Shown piece by piece: positions 1-12,700 of a stretch of 64,000 nucleotides of DNA (the first letter of the stretch is position 1; the number at the start of each line of letters is the position of its first letter). The stretch spans positions 7,006,001 to 7,070,000 of the forward strand of contig OX463829.1 of the NCBI GenBank assembly GCA_949825045.1, read 5' to 3'. Below the pieces are notes generated by a model. It was not told the origin of the DNA, did not search any database, and saw only the letters and a program-made list of their open reading frames with translations. The translations under genes were made by a program, and so were the position numbers. This DNA comes from Argyresthia goedartella (Eukaryota; Arthropoda; Insecta; Lepidoptera; Argyresthiidae).

Positions 1-299
1 GTAGTATATTACACGGCGTCGAATTAAGGGTTAACTTAAACCAAAAGCACTAAATATAGTATGCTACATTAATTTGTGTGAAAATAAACAAAAACACTAC
101 TAATGTATATAATACTATAATATTAATGTGTCCTACAATAATTAAATCATATGAAATGTCAATATATACCTATTAAATAATCACTTAAAAAAAATAAAAA
201 GCACTACTATGTATGTATCAATTAGAACATTATTAAGAAAGAAGTAAGGTCACACTACACACACAACTTAGGTTTAATTATTGCACAGTTTAATTCACG
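1..299. other. 3' flank of the kinase gene
   Basis: AT-rich sequence downstream of the minus-strand kinase stop codon. No reading frame is seen. On the minus strand, ATTAAA-type motifs (TTTAAT on the plus strand at 273-278 and 289-294) could serve as variant polyadenylation signals. The assignment is weak because such motifs are frequent in AT-rich DNA. Confidence 0.3.
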
Positions 300-2621
300 T
301 TACTTATCATTCAACAATATATTAAAATTCATTGAGATATCATCTAGGAAACTCTTCTGAGATTTCAGTTTGTTAGTTAAACGTGATTGATTCTGTCTTA
401 ATTTTAGACTTTCTTCAACTAGAGATCTTATTTCGTCTTGTTTGGCGTCGTTTGGTACATTGATGCAGTGGTTGGATACAGGTTCGCCAATTTTGAATTC
501 CTTTTTCTGGAATGATACAACACTGTAAGGCAGATCAGCCAAGTCTTCTGCATCACGTGTTAAGACACTTATAGTGTTCCACATACATTCAGTCAACTCA
601 TCTGATGTCGTTGATAAATCGGCAATCAATTTGTCTGTATTATCTGCAGCAGTCTTTATTATATCTGAGATTTTCGAAAACTCCACACTCAAATCCATCA
701 GCTTCAAAACAAATGCCTGATGTATAATTTCAAGTAGTATTTTACTTCTTAGTTTCAGGCATTCATAGCATATTCTCATAATATCATGGCACTGTCTTTC
801 TTTGACTTTGTACTCCCTTTCATTCTTTCTGTAGAACACATAAGCTCTCTGAGCTGCTGTGTAGATTGCTTGATAGTTGTATTTTGAGACAAAGGTGTTG
901 AGATCCCCTGTCAGCACTTCATTACTTCTTCTAGATGCAGATTGAAGCCTCACAGTTAGCTGGGACCAAGCATTTTGTAGTTTGTTAATTTTCTCTGATA
1001 TTTCATCAGCATCTTTAAAGATTTTATCAAATCCTCCCATCACATTTGTTCCAGTTCCATTCTTCTTCAAGTGATTGATATGTTTTTTTCCAGTTTCAAT
1101 CATTTTCATTATAGTTTCATATTTGGTCAACAGCTTCCCCATGCTCTTATCAACACTATTGTGTTTCAGAAGTGATTGTTTACTCTCTTGTTTCAATGAC
1201 TCTGCTCTGATTAAAAGTCCTGTTACAAGAGAATCATAGATTTCCATTTGCTTTGTGATAAAATGGAAGGCACTCTTGTGCAAGTTCTTACTGTTGTTAT
1301 AGTTGTATAAAGCTTTTGGATGTTCAAGAGATCTTTGCACTGCTTTAGGAACAATAGGTTCAATATTTTCTTTGAGGATGTGTGTTTTGTTGTAGAGATA
1401 CAAAATTGTTGTTGTTTGGTCATGCCAATATTTCATCAAAGTTTCTTCGGGGATAATATCAGTGTATGTTGTTGGAGATATCAATATTTGGTCATATGTA
1501 GGTATGTTAGTGTCCTTGTTGATCCAAGTTCTCAAATTAGCTGCCGTTGTAGTATCATCAATTTTATATGAAAGGTAAGACAATGTTGAGACAGAAAAAA
1601 TGGTCATTATTTTCATGGACAGAATCTCTTCCAAGAGACTAAACAGTATTACTTTGCTTCCAGCCTCATTATCTTCTTTTGGTATATTGAATGTGACCTT
1701 GGAGGGCATATCCCGGCCCCTAAGCTTTGGATCCCATTCTAATGCCACTCTTAGCCATTTCTCAATCATTGCTTTGAATGGAGCCGACACATTGTTTTCA
1801 GGATATATCTCATTGGAGTATTCAATATCCCCATGATGAGTTTCATAGACACAGACATTGTTGTTTGATTTCTTTTTGATGAGTGGCATCCATTGTACTG
1901 GGGCCATGTTTGGAAGGAATGGCCTGTCACCACAGATAATCTCAAATGCCACTAGGCCAAATGACCAGAAATCTACCGAGTTGCTGTATGTTTTACTGTA
2001 GAATATTTCAGGGGCCAAGTACTGAAGAGTCCCTACAAAGCTGGCACAAACAGATTTGGAGTCAATTTCTTTTGCATAGCCGAGGTCAATGAGTTTGTAT
2101 ACAACATTCCTCTGTCCTTGAGAAGTCAGTTCGCTCCTCCCTGCAGTGTCAATCACTTGGGACACTATATTTTCTGGCTTGAGGTCTCTATGTGTAATCT
2201 TGTTGTTGAAGAGGAACTGCATGGCACTGCGGATGTCATTAAGAATTTGTCGAATTTGGATCTCTTTGAGACCAGAGCAAGACTCAGGCTTGTTCAGTAT
2301 TTGCCGCAGGTCACCTCCGCTGCAGTACTCCATGCAAAGGACAGGTAGTTTGGACGGATTCGCCGGCGCTAGACCTGCAACAAACTCTGGAGGCAACTCT
2401 TTCGTACCAACGATGTTCAGGTTCTTGCAGTTCTGTAACATCTCCACTTCCTTCGACCATCTTTCTTTGTGCTTCTCGGTGAGTTCATCGCCCCATTTGC
2501 AAGTCTTTATCGCGAGCTTCTCATCTGTTCTTTTGTGCTTCCACAACACGACGACACCAAAACTTCCAGAACCCAAAACACGGTCTTTTACCCAGTCACC
2601 AACAAAGATAACATCTTCCAT
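300..2621 (-). CDS. IKKbeta: IkB kinase beta-like serine/threonine kinase (IKK, ird5-like)
   Basis: A complete 773-residue protein kinase of the IKK family. In insects this cytoplasmic kinase acts in the Imd/NF-kB immune pathway. Seen in the sequence: glycine loop GSGSFG (17-22), ATP lysine in LAIK (Lys39), likely helix-C Glu58, HRDLKPEN (144-151, Asp146), DLG instead of DFG (179-181), and an activation loop with Ser190 and Ser194 before FVGT. The Ser-x3-Ser spacing corresponds to the two phosphorylated serines of human IKK-beta. APE follows at 203-205 and the domain ends near WDPKLRGRD (about 302). A ubiquitin-like domain lies at roughly 336-412 (WINKDTNIPTYDQ), followed by a long helical scaffold/dimerisation region to about 690. 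Length is close to human IKK-beta (756). No clear NEMO-binding peptide is seen at the C-terminus. The frame has no intron. The ATG at 2621-2619 precedes the kinase domain by nine residues, a natural start. IKK-alpha-type naming is also possible because insects have one IKK-alpha/beta gene. Confidence 0.93.
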   Translation of the reverse strand: MEDVIFVGDWVKDRVLGSGSFGVVVLWKHKRTDEKLAIKTCKWGDELTEKHKERWSKEVEMLQNCKNLNIVGTKELPPEFVAGLAPANPSKLPVLCMEYCSGGDLRQILNKPESCSGLKEIQIRQILNDIRSAMQFLFNNKITHRDLKPENIVSQVIDTAGRSELTSQGQRNVVYKLIDLGYAKEIDSKSVCASFVGTLQYLAPEIFYSKTYSNSVDFWSFGLVAFEIICGDRPFLPNMAPVQWMPLIKKKSNNNVCVYETHHGDIEYSNEIYPENNVSAPFKAMIEKWLRVALEWDPKLRGRDMPSKVTFNIPKEDNEAGSKVILFSLLEEILSMKIMTIFSVSTLSYLSYKIDDTTTAANLRTWINKDTNIPTYDQILISPTTYTDIIPEETLMKYWHDQTTTILYLYNKTHILKENIEPIVPKAVQRSLEHPKALYNYNNSKNLHKSAFHFITKQMEIYDSLVTGLLIRAESLKQESKQSLLKHNSVDKSMGKLLTKYETIMKMIETGKKHINHLKKNGTGTNVMGGFDKIFKDADEISEKINKLQNAWSQLTVRLQSASRRSNEVLTGDLNTFVSKYNYQAIYTAAQRAYVFYRKNEREYKVKERQCHDIMRICYECLKLRSKILLEIIHQAFVLKLMDLSVEFSKISDIIKTAADNTDKLIADLSTTSDELTECMWNTISVLTRDAEDLADLPYSVVSFQKKEFKIGEPVSNHCINVPNDAKQDEIRSLVEESLKLRQNQSRLTNKLKSQKSFLDDISMNFNILLNDK

Positions 2622-3634
2622 GACTTTATAAACTGACCTGGAATTGAGGAAGCGAAAACTACGAACGCGGAATAAAAATAAAGATGAAGAAGTTTACAAA
2701 AATAACTTCGAACGGAATACCCCCCCCCCCCGAGGGAGGAAGGAAACTTTTTGATAAGTGTAGGTATTTCAAGATGCTCACGTGTCGTCACTCACCTTTT
2801 TCAGTATTAATTATTGAAAAAGTTGAGCGACGTATAAAATATGATTCCCATTCTTAGGAGAAATTTTGATATTTAATGTTACATTCAATTAGCTAGGGGA
2901 TTGAAAAAAATAGTATTTTAATTAGTACCAAGTATTAGCAAGAGCTCCGTGGTCTAATGGGTTTCACTTCTAACGGTTGTCGGTGATGGAAAACATCGTG
3001 AGGAAACCTTCATTAATCCATAGGTGCGGCGATGGGCTAGCCCCCTGTCACGCAAAATGGTGTATTACGCAAAGTGGGCACAATTGTGCCTCTGCCACCC
3101 CGTATGGGAAGAGGCGTGTATGTATGTATTTATTAGCAAGATAATTCAATTATTAGGAATAAAATGGCCTAATGAATTATCTACTCTGACAAATTCGGTT
3201 CGTTACACTAAAATACGTAATCATCAATCAAATCATGTTAATGGCTGTCGGGCCGATAGGTATTATTTCTCCTAAAATAACTTCTAATGAAAATACTAGA
3301 AAATTAAACCAAAGAAGTTTCTTGTGTGATGCTCAAATCTTTATTTTTTGCTATCATAAACTTTGCTGAAATGCAATCTTGATGATTTATGAGTAACGAA
3401 ACGTATTGGTGTTGCCAGGCGTAAACATATTTTTCTAAGTCATTCATTTTGTTTTTTGGCAATGGCCACCAGCCCAGAGCAAGCAAACAAAAGAAAACTA
3501 TTGTCAAAGTTTTGTTGTGAATTTTTTGGTTTTGTCGTGTCTCATTAAATTTATTTTATTTAGAAACAAGCAATGGCTGCATTCTTTCTTTAGTGTGAGC
3601 ACAAGCTCGAGCCGCGGCATCTCAGCCAAATAAC
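2622..3634. promoter_or_regulatory. divergent intergenic region between kinase and zinc-finger genes
   Basis: About 1 kb separates two divergently transcribed genes and so should hold both promoters. It contains a C homopolymer near 2719-2730 and a SINE-like repeat at 2941-3128. On the zinc-finger side an upstream mini-ORF of six codons (ATG at 3573) precedes the main ATG. No TATA box can be assigned with confidence. Confidence 0.4.
2941..3128 (+). mobile_element. SINE-like repeat (tRNA-type head plus unrelated tail)
   Basis: The first 30 bases match the head of the SINE family seen at 21948 and 36955, including the A-box-like TGGTCTAATGGGT. The rest joins other dispersed motifs: a stretch with AACATCGTGAGGAAACC (also near 47788) and one with GGCACAATTGTGCCTCTGCC (also near 31632, with one base changed). 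It looks like a composite or chimeric short element inserted between the two host genes. Confidence 0.5.
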
Positions 3635-3772
3635 ATGTTTGATGCAGCTAATACGTGCCGGACTTGTATGAAAAATAGCACCAATTTGCTTGGTCTCTTC
3701 GAGCCATGGAGTTTAGATGACAATAATCCCGTTCTGATAGCGGAGGCACTGGCTGAGTGCACCTCTACACAG
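3635..3772 (+). CDS. zinc-finger gene exon 1 (first half of ZAD)
   Basis: 46 codons starting at an ATG with A at -3, after an in-frame-free leader. It carries the first ZAD cysteine pair (CRTC, residues 8-11) and ends STQ before the donor GTGAGG, in phase 0. Exon 2 completes the domain, which supports this junction. Confidence 0.88.
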
Positions 3773-6700
3773 GTGAGGTTGTCCTATTTACTGCTGGATC
3801 AAAATAGGGGTCACCTTTAGAAAATCACGAACGGCCTAACTATGTGTATGACGTTTGTGAGTTTTTGGCGGAAAGTTGGGGTCATTCACAGCTTAATCCT
3901 GAAAGTTTCATCTTGAGGAACTCGGTCAGAGTATATAGTATAAGGGGGCGTAACCGGCCATTGGTAATTTTCGCTTTTTGAAGTCACTGAACAGACGGTG
4001 TCAAAGCAAATCATTTTTCTAAGTCATTTCCCTTGGCGCCCCCTTATCTTCACTCCAACCAGGAACTAGTTTTCAGATATAATTTTCTGAAAATCTGTAA
4101 AATTTGTTCATTTGTAGTAACAAAACACCAATAATCCCCAAACTTACCGTCTTACACTTGTATGTAAGATGAGGAAAGTGTATCAAATCAACCTAACGAA
4201 ATCAAACCTAACCTTTGATAATAATTGTATGTCAAAGGAATTGTTGTGAGCTTATATCAATTTGTAGGTACTGATGATATTTTACATTTACTCATTGAGA
4301 TGAAGTTTTACTAACAGTAGCAATTCATGACATGGGCTGGCAGCCATGTCAATTTTTTAATTTTTATTTAGATTGCAATAAATCATATCTTTGAAACTTG
4401 GCATTCTCTCAGAGGGGAGTAAGGGGGGTGGGGGGAGTCGACACCCCCTTGCTACCCTCCTCCCTTCCCCCCTTTCCCCCAAAAATGTGTCCCGAACTGA
4501 GTTTTAATAAAACTGTCAATCACAAAAATAAATCTCTACAATATTTTATATAATTATTAGGCAGGCTTAATAAGTCTGCTTAAGAAAACTTTATAAATGT
4601 AATTTTTTTAAATTGTTTGCATTCAAAGTTAATTTATCAAAAACAGGGCGAAGCTATGATAAAATAGCCGAGAAGCAAATTATTGTTCAAACATTTACCA
4701 ACAAAACAAGATCTAACTTACCGTCATATGAGAATTAGTTCACAATTTATAGGTTGCAGCGCAGACACTCCACCTGAGTTACAAAGTCATACATTTTGTA
4801 GGTGGTATGAATGAATTTAGTTAAAATAATAACACTTGTTTTATAATTAGTCAATGATTTGGTGTTTCAGTGTTAGATCTTGTATTGAGTTATGTAGAAA
4901 TGTTTCATTAAATTCTCTACAGCATTTTATATAAATTATTAGGCAGGCTGAACAAGTCTGCCCAAACTTTAAAAATGTTATTTTTTCAAATTGTTTGCAT
5001 TCAAAGTTAATTTATCAAACAATGGCCAGAGCTATGATAAAATAGCCAAGAAGCGAATTAATGTTCATACATTTACCAACAAAACAATACGTAACTTACC
5101 CCGTTGTATGAGAATTTAATCACGATTTATAGGTTGCAGTGCAGACACGCCACCGAGAGTCACAAAGTCATACATTTTGTAGGTGATATGAAATACTAGT
5201 TAAAATAATAATACTCATTTTATAATTAGTGAATGATTTGGTGTTTCATAACCTATCACACACTATTAAAATTGGGTTCGTGGCTTAGGTAGACAAACCA
5301 GTGGTTGAGGTTCCCGATCAGTTTATTATTTTAACAATGACACAGAACTAATCATAAATAAACTTAATGCAAATTCTAACACAATTTATATATTATGCTA
5401 TGGCAATAACTGTATAAACTTTTATATAATGATATAATAACAGATTTGAAGCAACTAATGTGTTTTGGAAAATATGATAAATAAATAAATCATTCAATAC
5501 TGTCTGCATCATGTCCAAATACAAGAAAAATCATGTCCAATACTGATATAATTGTATACCTGGCCTTTTTGTAGTCCATTGTTGGCACATATTCCTTTAC
5601 AATAGCAGCCTGGTGCACAAGGCTGCTTGACTTCCCTACAACAAATACAAGCCATAGTTTTGCAACCTGCCCTACAGCCGTATGTAAGGTAATCCTTTCA
5701 AGCTTTTGGAACTGCTTCTTAAGTTATAAGCAGCTTATTGCCATCCTGATGCCACCCATAATCTGTTGGATAAAGCCACTTCATCTCTCCAATGTGTATT
5801 TTTCTCCAGATAAAAGTTTGATAATGAGCTCCGAGTATATGTAGTTGAGCTGCATCTTAAGCTGGTGGCAGAGCTTCAGGCGTGGTACCTCTGGAGAAGA
5901 GGACGTGTCTTTCTTCTACTATTAAATTAGCTTTTTCCTGTTCACTTACATCGCTTGGAACCTCGTGGATTGAGATATACTTTCTTTGAGCGCTGGTTCC
6001 TGCCATCCATCCACAGATATTTGGCGGCAATTCGCCTCCAATGATGCAGAAGTAAGAAAATGACATCAGTGTCTCTCAGTAATACAACAACACTCTCAAA
6101 CAGACTATTCACAGCATGTAGTACCAGCCTTGGGTGTGGCTTTAAGTGAGGACACATCACTTTCTGGATTAATTGAGGATACTGTGTCCCGTCCACAAAG
6201 CCACCAGATGCTACAATTTAAAGGCCACTTGAGAACCGGATTAGTTCCTCTGGCAAAAATCTCGGTAGATCTGCTTTATTCTCGGGGAGTGCCATGAAAT
6301 TATTTATCAAAGCTTTTGGTTGGGTTGGATTCTTGTGTCCTCTGGCCTCTCGTGCCCGCCTTATACCTATCGAAAATAATGTCTATTGGTAGATGCTGTT
6401 TCTATTTGATTTACTTTCTCAATAACCTGTCAGCATAGTCACATTGTAGGGCTTTCAAATTGAAAAAAAAAACTTGTCTCTTTGGAACCCTCTTTAATTT
6501 TCAAAATAAACATAAACATTTACATACAGGAACATACATTGCTTCTGACCCCATACTGGTATACCCTGAGTCGTGGGAACCAGAAACAGCGACGTCACAT
6601 ATATATATATAAACATCCAAGACCTGAGGTTTTGTTTTTCTTTATCCCCAGCCGGGGATCGAACTCAGGACCTCTCGCATGCTAGACAGAGCCACTAACG

Positions 6701-9700
6701 CAGCGCCACAGAGGTCCCTAAAAAGTAGTTTTTTAGGTAGGTATCGAACAAACTTGAGATTCGTAGGCGGCAAGGGGCATCGGCTCTGCGCTGCGTCCTG
6801 AAAGTCGTGAACGAATACTCATACGACGGTAAATTGGGTCTTACTTTGTAGGTATGAACATTAATTCACTTCCTAGCTATTTTATCATAGCTTCGACCGT
6901 TTTTCAATAAATTAACTGCGATGTTTGCAACATAAAAAAAAGTTTGGGCAGACTTTATTAACTAAGTTATTAAGCCTGCCTAAGATTTATAGGCAAATGT
7001 TGTAGAGAATTTAATGTAGTTTATCTTTGTCAGTTTTCTTTAATCGCAAATAGTTTCTGAAAAAAAAACAAAAAAAAAAACGCACCGTTTGGGGGGAAAG
7101 GGGGGGAAGGTTTTGATATCGGGCAGAATCGTTTTCAGCGGGGTCTAATTATGTTATGTCTAAATGCCGTTAACTGTTGAAAGCAGAAGCAATTTGAGAA
7201 TTTTCAGCCAGTCTATATTATTTGGCTCCTTCCAAGAAGTATGTAAATTGAAGTATTCTCTTACCAACCAACCACTGTAAGGCTGAACTACTGAGATAAT
7301 ATATTTCTTTGCAGATTGCTCATCTGGATGGCCTGCCACAAAGTCTTTGCAAAGAATGTTTGACAATTTTAGAAATAGCTTACACATTCCGTAAGCAAAC
7401 TCTCAAATCAGACTCGGAGCTCCGGAAACTCTTTCTGTTGCAAGCAAGTGTAAAGGATGAGACGCACGAAATAAAAGAGGAAGTCATTGACAACTTTGAT
7501 GACTATCTTGATGAACTTGAGATATTAAAAGATGAGGACTGCAAAGTTGATTACAAAGTCGAGGAACAAACAAACATTGACAATAGATCTGATAAGCTGT
7601 ATGAGTGCTACAAATGCCAAAAACAATACACCAGTGAGGAGAAATTCGTAAAACATTTGTCCTCTCATGAAAAACAATTCCAGTGTACAGAATGTAGCAA
7701 AACATTTAGAAAACCATCTTCACTGTACCGACATAATACAAAATACCATGACTGTGTAGAAAACAAGGAAGCATATAAAACGGAACCAGATACAGAAATA
7801 GAAATAGATTTGGCATCACATATCCCAAAAGAAAAAAACAATTCAAAAGAAAACCACTACCAATGTACAAAATGCGAACTACAATTCTCTAAACACAGAT
7901 CTTTAGCGAGTCACATGAAGAAACATACTAACAGTCAGAAGAAGAAGCTATTTCAATGCGACATCTGTAAAGCTGTGTTTGGATTTAAGAATCTACTTCA
8001 TAGACATTTGAGGCTACACTCAAATCATAGGCCTTATGAGTGTACACAGTGTGAAAAGAGATACTCCAGAAATGATCAGTTGAAGGAACATATGAAGAAA
8101 CATGACGGTATCAAGCCGAATGTCTGCCCTTTTTGTAACAAAGGTATAATTCTTAACTGAATTCTCAACAAAATTGTTTATTGCCCGTCATAAATTGAAA
8201 ATCAAAACCTGTTTCACAGAGGCTACAAAGGCTTAAATATCAAGGGACTAATAGGTCTAATAGTTTCGCAGTAATAATAGGTCCTGTCGAAAAATTTAGA
8301 CCAGCTAGATATTATCCTACTAGGAGGGTGTACCTAATCCGTAGAGAGACTAGGCGCGTTATGCCTCATAAACGTCATACTAAACTAACTTAACCCTCTG
8401 AATAGACATAAAAAAATATGGCTATAAAAAGCCAAATTGTCATGGCGGCCAGCCACATTACCGATTATTTTATATTTTCATTTACGCAGTCGACCAATCA
8501 AGTGTGAGATACCAGATAGAAGGTACGTTTATCCTCTGTTTCCGGTCAGTATTGGCACTAACAAAAAGAATAGTGGGTAGTAATTATTTTATAGAAATAA
8601 ATACATATAAATATTATTCCAAGTCCATACTAGGTGTTCATGCGCGAGTGGCCAGTAGGTAAATTAAAATTTAATGCAAGTCAATACTAGGTGTTCATAC
8701 GCGAGTGCACAGGTTAATGTCAATGATCGTATAGGCCTATTCCGCAGTATTTTCTCTTCGTATTTAAGCTAAATTTTAAACTGCCTAAAGTTTTGTCAGC
8801 CTAAATCGCGTTTTGCCTAAACCTACATTTGCAAACGTATTTGTGATTATTTATTGACACTTGATCTGCAGCCTTATGGCGTAACTCTGAAGTTCATAGC
8901 GTGTGTCTATGGTTCATCTCATGCTCATACAATTTCATCGATTGCGGGGTATCACCGAAGGCTTCTAGGCTTCATTCAATGAGCTTGGGTTTGGCCTCCA
9001 TTATGATGCTACTTGCGTGATACCAATTTGTCAGATGAAGCTGGTGCAAGGTGTCAAACGTAAAAGTCTATATGAAGTTCATAGCTCAGACGACTTACGC
9101 CATAAGGCTGCTGGAGTGCGCTATGATATATATTATGTTAAATACACGCGTGGGTCTCATCCATTAAGCTGTATCAAGGAGGAATCAAACAATACAATTC
9201 AATCAATCTGCGATTGCAGACATAGTAGCATTTTATTGGTTTAGAATGAAATCCGATGATGTTGTTTGTGGTTTTTGTCAATAATAAAAAAATAACTCAA
9301 AATTTACTAAAAGACGGCAACGCCTATTCTAAGAACAAAATCAATGATTATGTATATTCCTTTTATTTATTGCGGTGGTGAAATCCGGACAATTTAGGGC
9401 ACATCCTGCACTAAGTAGATTCATAATTCTGCTGAATATATGTAGGTTCATAGCCTGAGTAAATTTCAGAAAAAGTTTGCAATGCAGAAATTTCTCAGCA
9501 TGTTGTAGGATCACATAGCCTCAGAAGATTAGCATTTGAAATATCTCGGTTAACATACAACCGCAGAGTAAGTAACTCACAAGGGAGAGGTCCTAGTTTC
9601 GAATCTCGGCTGAGAAGGAAGAAAGGATGTGTGTGACTTCGTCGTTTCTGGTTCCCACGACACAAGGAAGAGTTTAGTTCATCTGAGAATACAAAATACC

Positions 9701-12700
9701 AATGAGCATACATTTCTAAATAGGTTGCATATAAATGATCTTACCTCACAAATCAAATATGAACTCTACTCTCTATTATCTACGAGTATCTGCTTGCATC
9801 GTTATTTGACAAAAGGTCAACATGTTTATGAATCTCTGCCTTCTTCTCTTCTAACCTAAATCGCGTGAGGTTAACTAGCTAGATCCCTACTTCGACTAGT
9901 CATAGCGTGATGTAGGTAATCTAGCTTTAGTTAGGACTACCCTTCTAGAATGGATAGTATGTTTCTCAATATTATTATTCTCCATTAAATATATTCCTCA
10001 TATTTTTCTCCACTAATGTAATACAAAGTAAAGAAACCTGGTATTAAGAGCCCTAATGAGAATTGAAAGACCATGTTTAGGTATTTGGTGACAGCTAGAA
10101 AGAGCACACAGAGCCGTATGGTCTGCGGAGTGCGTTCTCGCGCGCGAGAACCACTTCGGTTGCGGGGTCGAGGACTTATGGTTGCCTCATGCCCGCGGCG
10201 TCAACTCGGGGGGTAACGTCCCCCCCGGTATTGGGTGGCCCCTACTTGTCAGGGGCCTCGCTGTGCTGTGCTTTCGCCATCTATTGGCATACACTGGCGA
10301 CAGCTGTGCGGGAGCTTCTTCTTCACTGTGCCGTGCTTTCGCCCTTTTTCTGCGGGCTTACACTGGCGACAGTGGGATGAGCAGCAACTCTCTTGGGAGT
10401 GGTCTGCCTTCGGGCGGTCGTGCGTGATGCGGAGCAATGTCGTGGAGATGTGCGTGGCGGCTGTTGTCGGCGCAATCGTACATGCGCCGTACCAGCCGCG
10501 CGACGAATTTCTCCACGGTGGGCATCCGGGTATCCCTCATGATTGTGGTGTTTCGCACGTACCGCCCGGCTCCCGCGATCACCCGCAGGGAGACGTTCTG
10601 GAACCGCTGCAGCCGTGCCTTCTGGGTCTTCGACAGCAGGGCGTACCATGCTGGAGCCGCGTAGGTGAGCCGCGAGCGCACATATGACTTGTACACCCGC
10701 AGAGCACACAGAGGTGTCGCAATACGCTGGTGCGTGTGTAAAGCCTGTTGCTTTACTGATGACACCGACTAAGCGAAGTTAATACTTCATGCTCTTTTCT
10801 ATAAGTAATAAATAGCAATATGCAGGCATTAAGGGATATGAAATTAGCTCTCCTAGCGCATGTATTTCTTGAACGATATGTATTTATCACCTGATTATTT
10901 GACGAGTTTTCTTAAATAGGTGATAGGACTATAGGACCTAAGTTGAGATATCCTGAGGCGGTTTGTTTAGTTTAAAAAAAAAACGCGGCAATTGCGGCCA
11001 GAGATGTTACCGGTGACAATCGATACAGTAAATTTTTCGATAGTTGTTTTTAATAAATGTCGATGAATGTCTTTCATGATGCCCTTTTGTACTTAGTACT
11101 CAAATTTCTCGCAAAGTAGAATACTTCAGAAGGGAATAATTATTACTTAGTTTAAGAATTTTATCGGAATTTTTCATAATTACTCTCATTATTTTAAGAC
11201 TTTGAACTTGTTTCTTTCTCTGTGGTTACTTGAATATATATTACAATATCGTATAACAGATAAATATACATACCATACAAATAAAGCTCGTTTTATCGAA
11301 AGGATTAGGTGCATATCATTACTCATAACTAAAATAATTAAATTGTATAAAACCAGTACCTAGTAACATGTTTCAAATTACTTAGTAAGATTTAAAACCT
11401 ATATCGTTTAATAAATTTACTATCAGGTAGTATACATCACCTAAATTAGATTCAATATCATCAGGCTTCACAATAATCTTGAAAAGTACGTTTTGGAGTC
11501 CTGCCTTATGTTTTTTCCACTGTTGACAAAATTGAAATGTTTGTAAATACTGGTTGTTATTTTTTAAACTCAAAAAGTCAAGCCCGACTCAGCGGCTATA
11601 GTTTATTTATCGCTTGTAACAAAAAATATTTTTTCCCTCGATCATGTTGATTCACAAAATGTCGGGTTTAATCTGAAATGACCGCATCATGAGGAGTTCC
11701 CCGGCCGGTCCACGAAGTGAGCGCGTACCGCGAGCCGTGTGCCTGATATTGCAAGCACAGTTGCAAGCTATATATGTAAGGCCACAATTTAATGTTTTTA
11801 GGTATTTTGCACTGACATAAAATCTTTGTTTTTATTTAAAAAAAAAAAACGCTTTATTGTCGTATAAATATCTAGCCCTAAGTAAGGCGTAACTTTACAA
11901 GACAAAACCCTGTATGATGTAGGTTTTTAGTTTTGTTCAATTCTCTTCCAGCCTTCAGCCAACTGTGCAACCTTAAGGATCACGTCCGGACCCACACCGG
12001 CGAGACGCCCTACCTGTGTTCGGAGTGCGGCAAGGGCTTCAACAACAGCTCCAACCTGCGACAACACATGATGAGACACACCGGGGTCAAACCCTTCGCC
12101 TGCCCTATGTGCCCTATGACCTTCTGTACTAAAGGTGGGTGGTTATATAAATATAAATATAAGCATTCGCGTAAAAGTTTATAAGGAGTTATTGACGTAT
12201 GTTACTTATTCTTGCCAAAACTATTGAACTGAATTTTCTCAAATTTGTAACATAGGAACGCTGTGATCTGGAGTAAGACATAGGGCACTTTATATCTTTA
12301 TTTCCCGAGCGGTGTAGCAGAGACAAATCGACTGAAAACTGAGAAAATTTGACAGTTTTCCCATAGACTAAACATGACTTCGACAGTAACTGCGGTGAAT
12401 TTGACGTGGATTTGAGTTACCCAATTAGGGGGGATTAGAGTTACTCAATACTCAGCATAGTAACACACAGTAACATTTAGCCAGTGCTTTACACAGGGCC
12501 AGTCTATCGCCGCTCTAGAGACATCTACTGAGAAACCTCACCACGTAGGTCAAATGAATGGAGTGAAAACCATCTTTTACCCACGCAGGTCAAATGAACG
12601 GGCACATGGACACCCACACTGGGGCCCACCCCCACAAGTGCGCCCAGTGTGGCCACACCTTCACCAAGCCGCAGTCGCTGAAGAAGCACTCGCTCATACA

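Larger units (their letters stand above)
4440..7125. mobile_element. decayed DNA transposon with long inverted repeats in intron 1
   Basis: A repeat of about 380-430 bp occurs as copy A (about 4440-4875, +), copy B in tandem with it (about 4914-5250, +; period near 381) and copy C inverted (about 7125-6775, -). All three share the order: CTCTACA-rich AT segment, TTAGGCAGGCTTAATAAGTC, AGCTATGATAAAATAGC, TTTACCGTC, and a GCAGCGCAGA block. A and C also share an outer C/G-run (CCTTCCCCCCTTTCC). Between B and C lies a broken minus-strand coding relic (5560-6370) and a later SINE (6541-6720). The arrangement suggests a single old element with long terminal inverted repeats. This is inference; the target-site duplication was not resolved. 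Confidence 0.5.

Noticed and set aside
1223..2631. Plus-strand and alternative-frame ORFs within the kinase gene
   Set aside because: They overlap the intact 773-codon kinase frame, have no recognisable domains and are antisense or out-of-frame shadows.
10182..10709. Several long frames on both strands
   Set aside because: They are GC-driven shadows of the minus-strand Jockey-like frame at 10358-10765.
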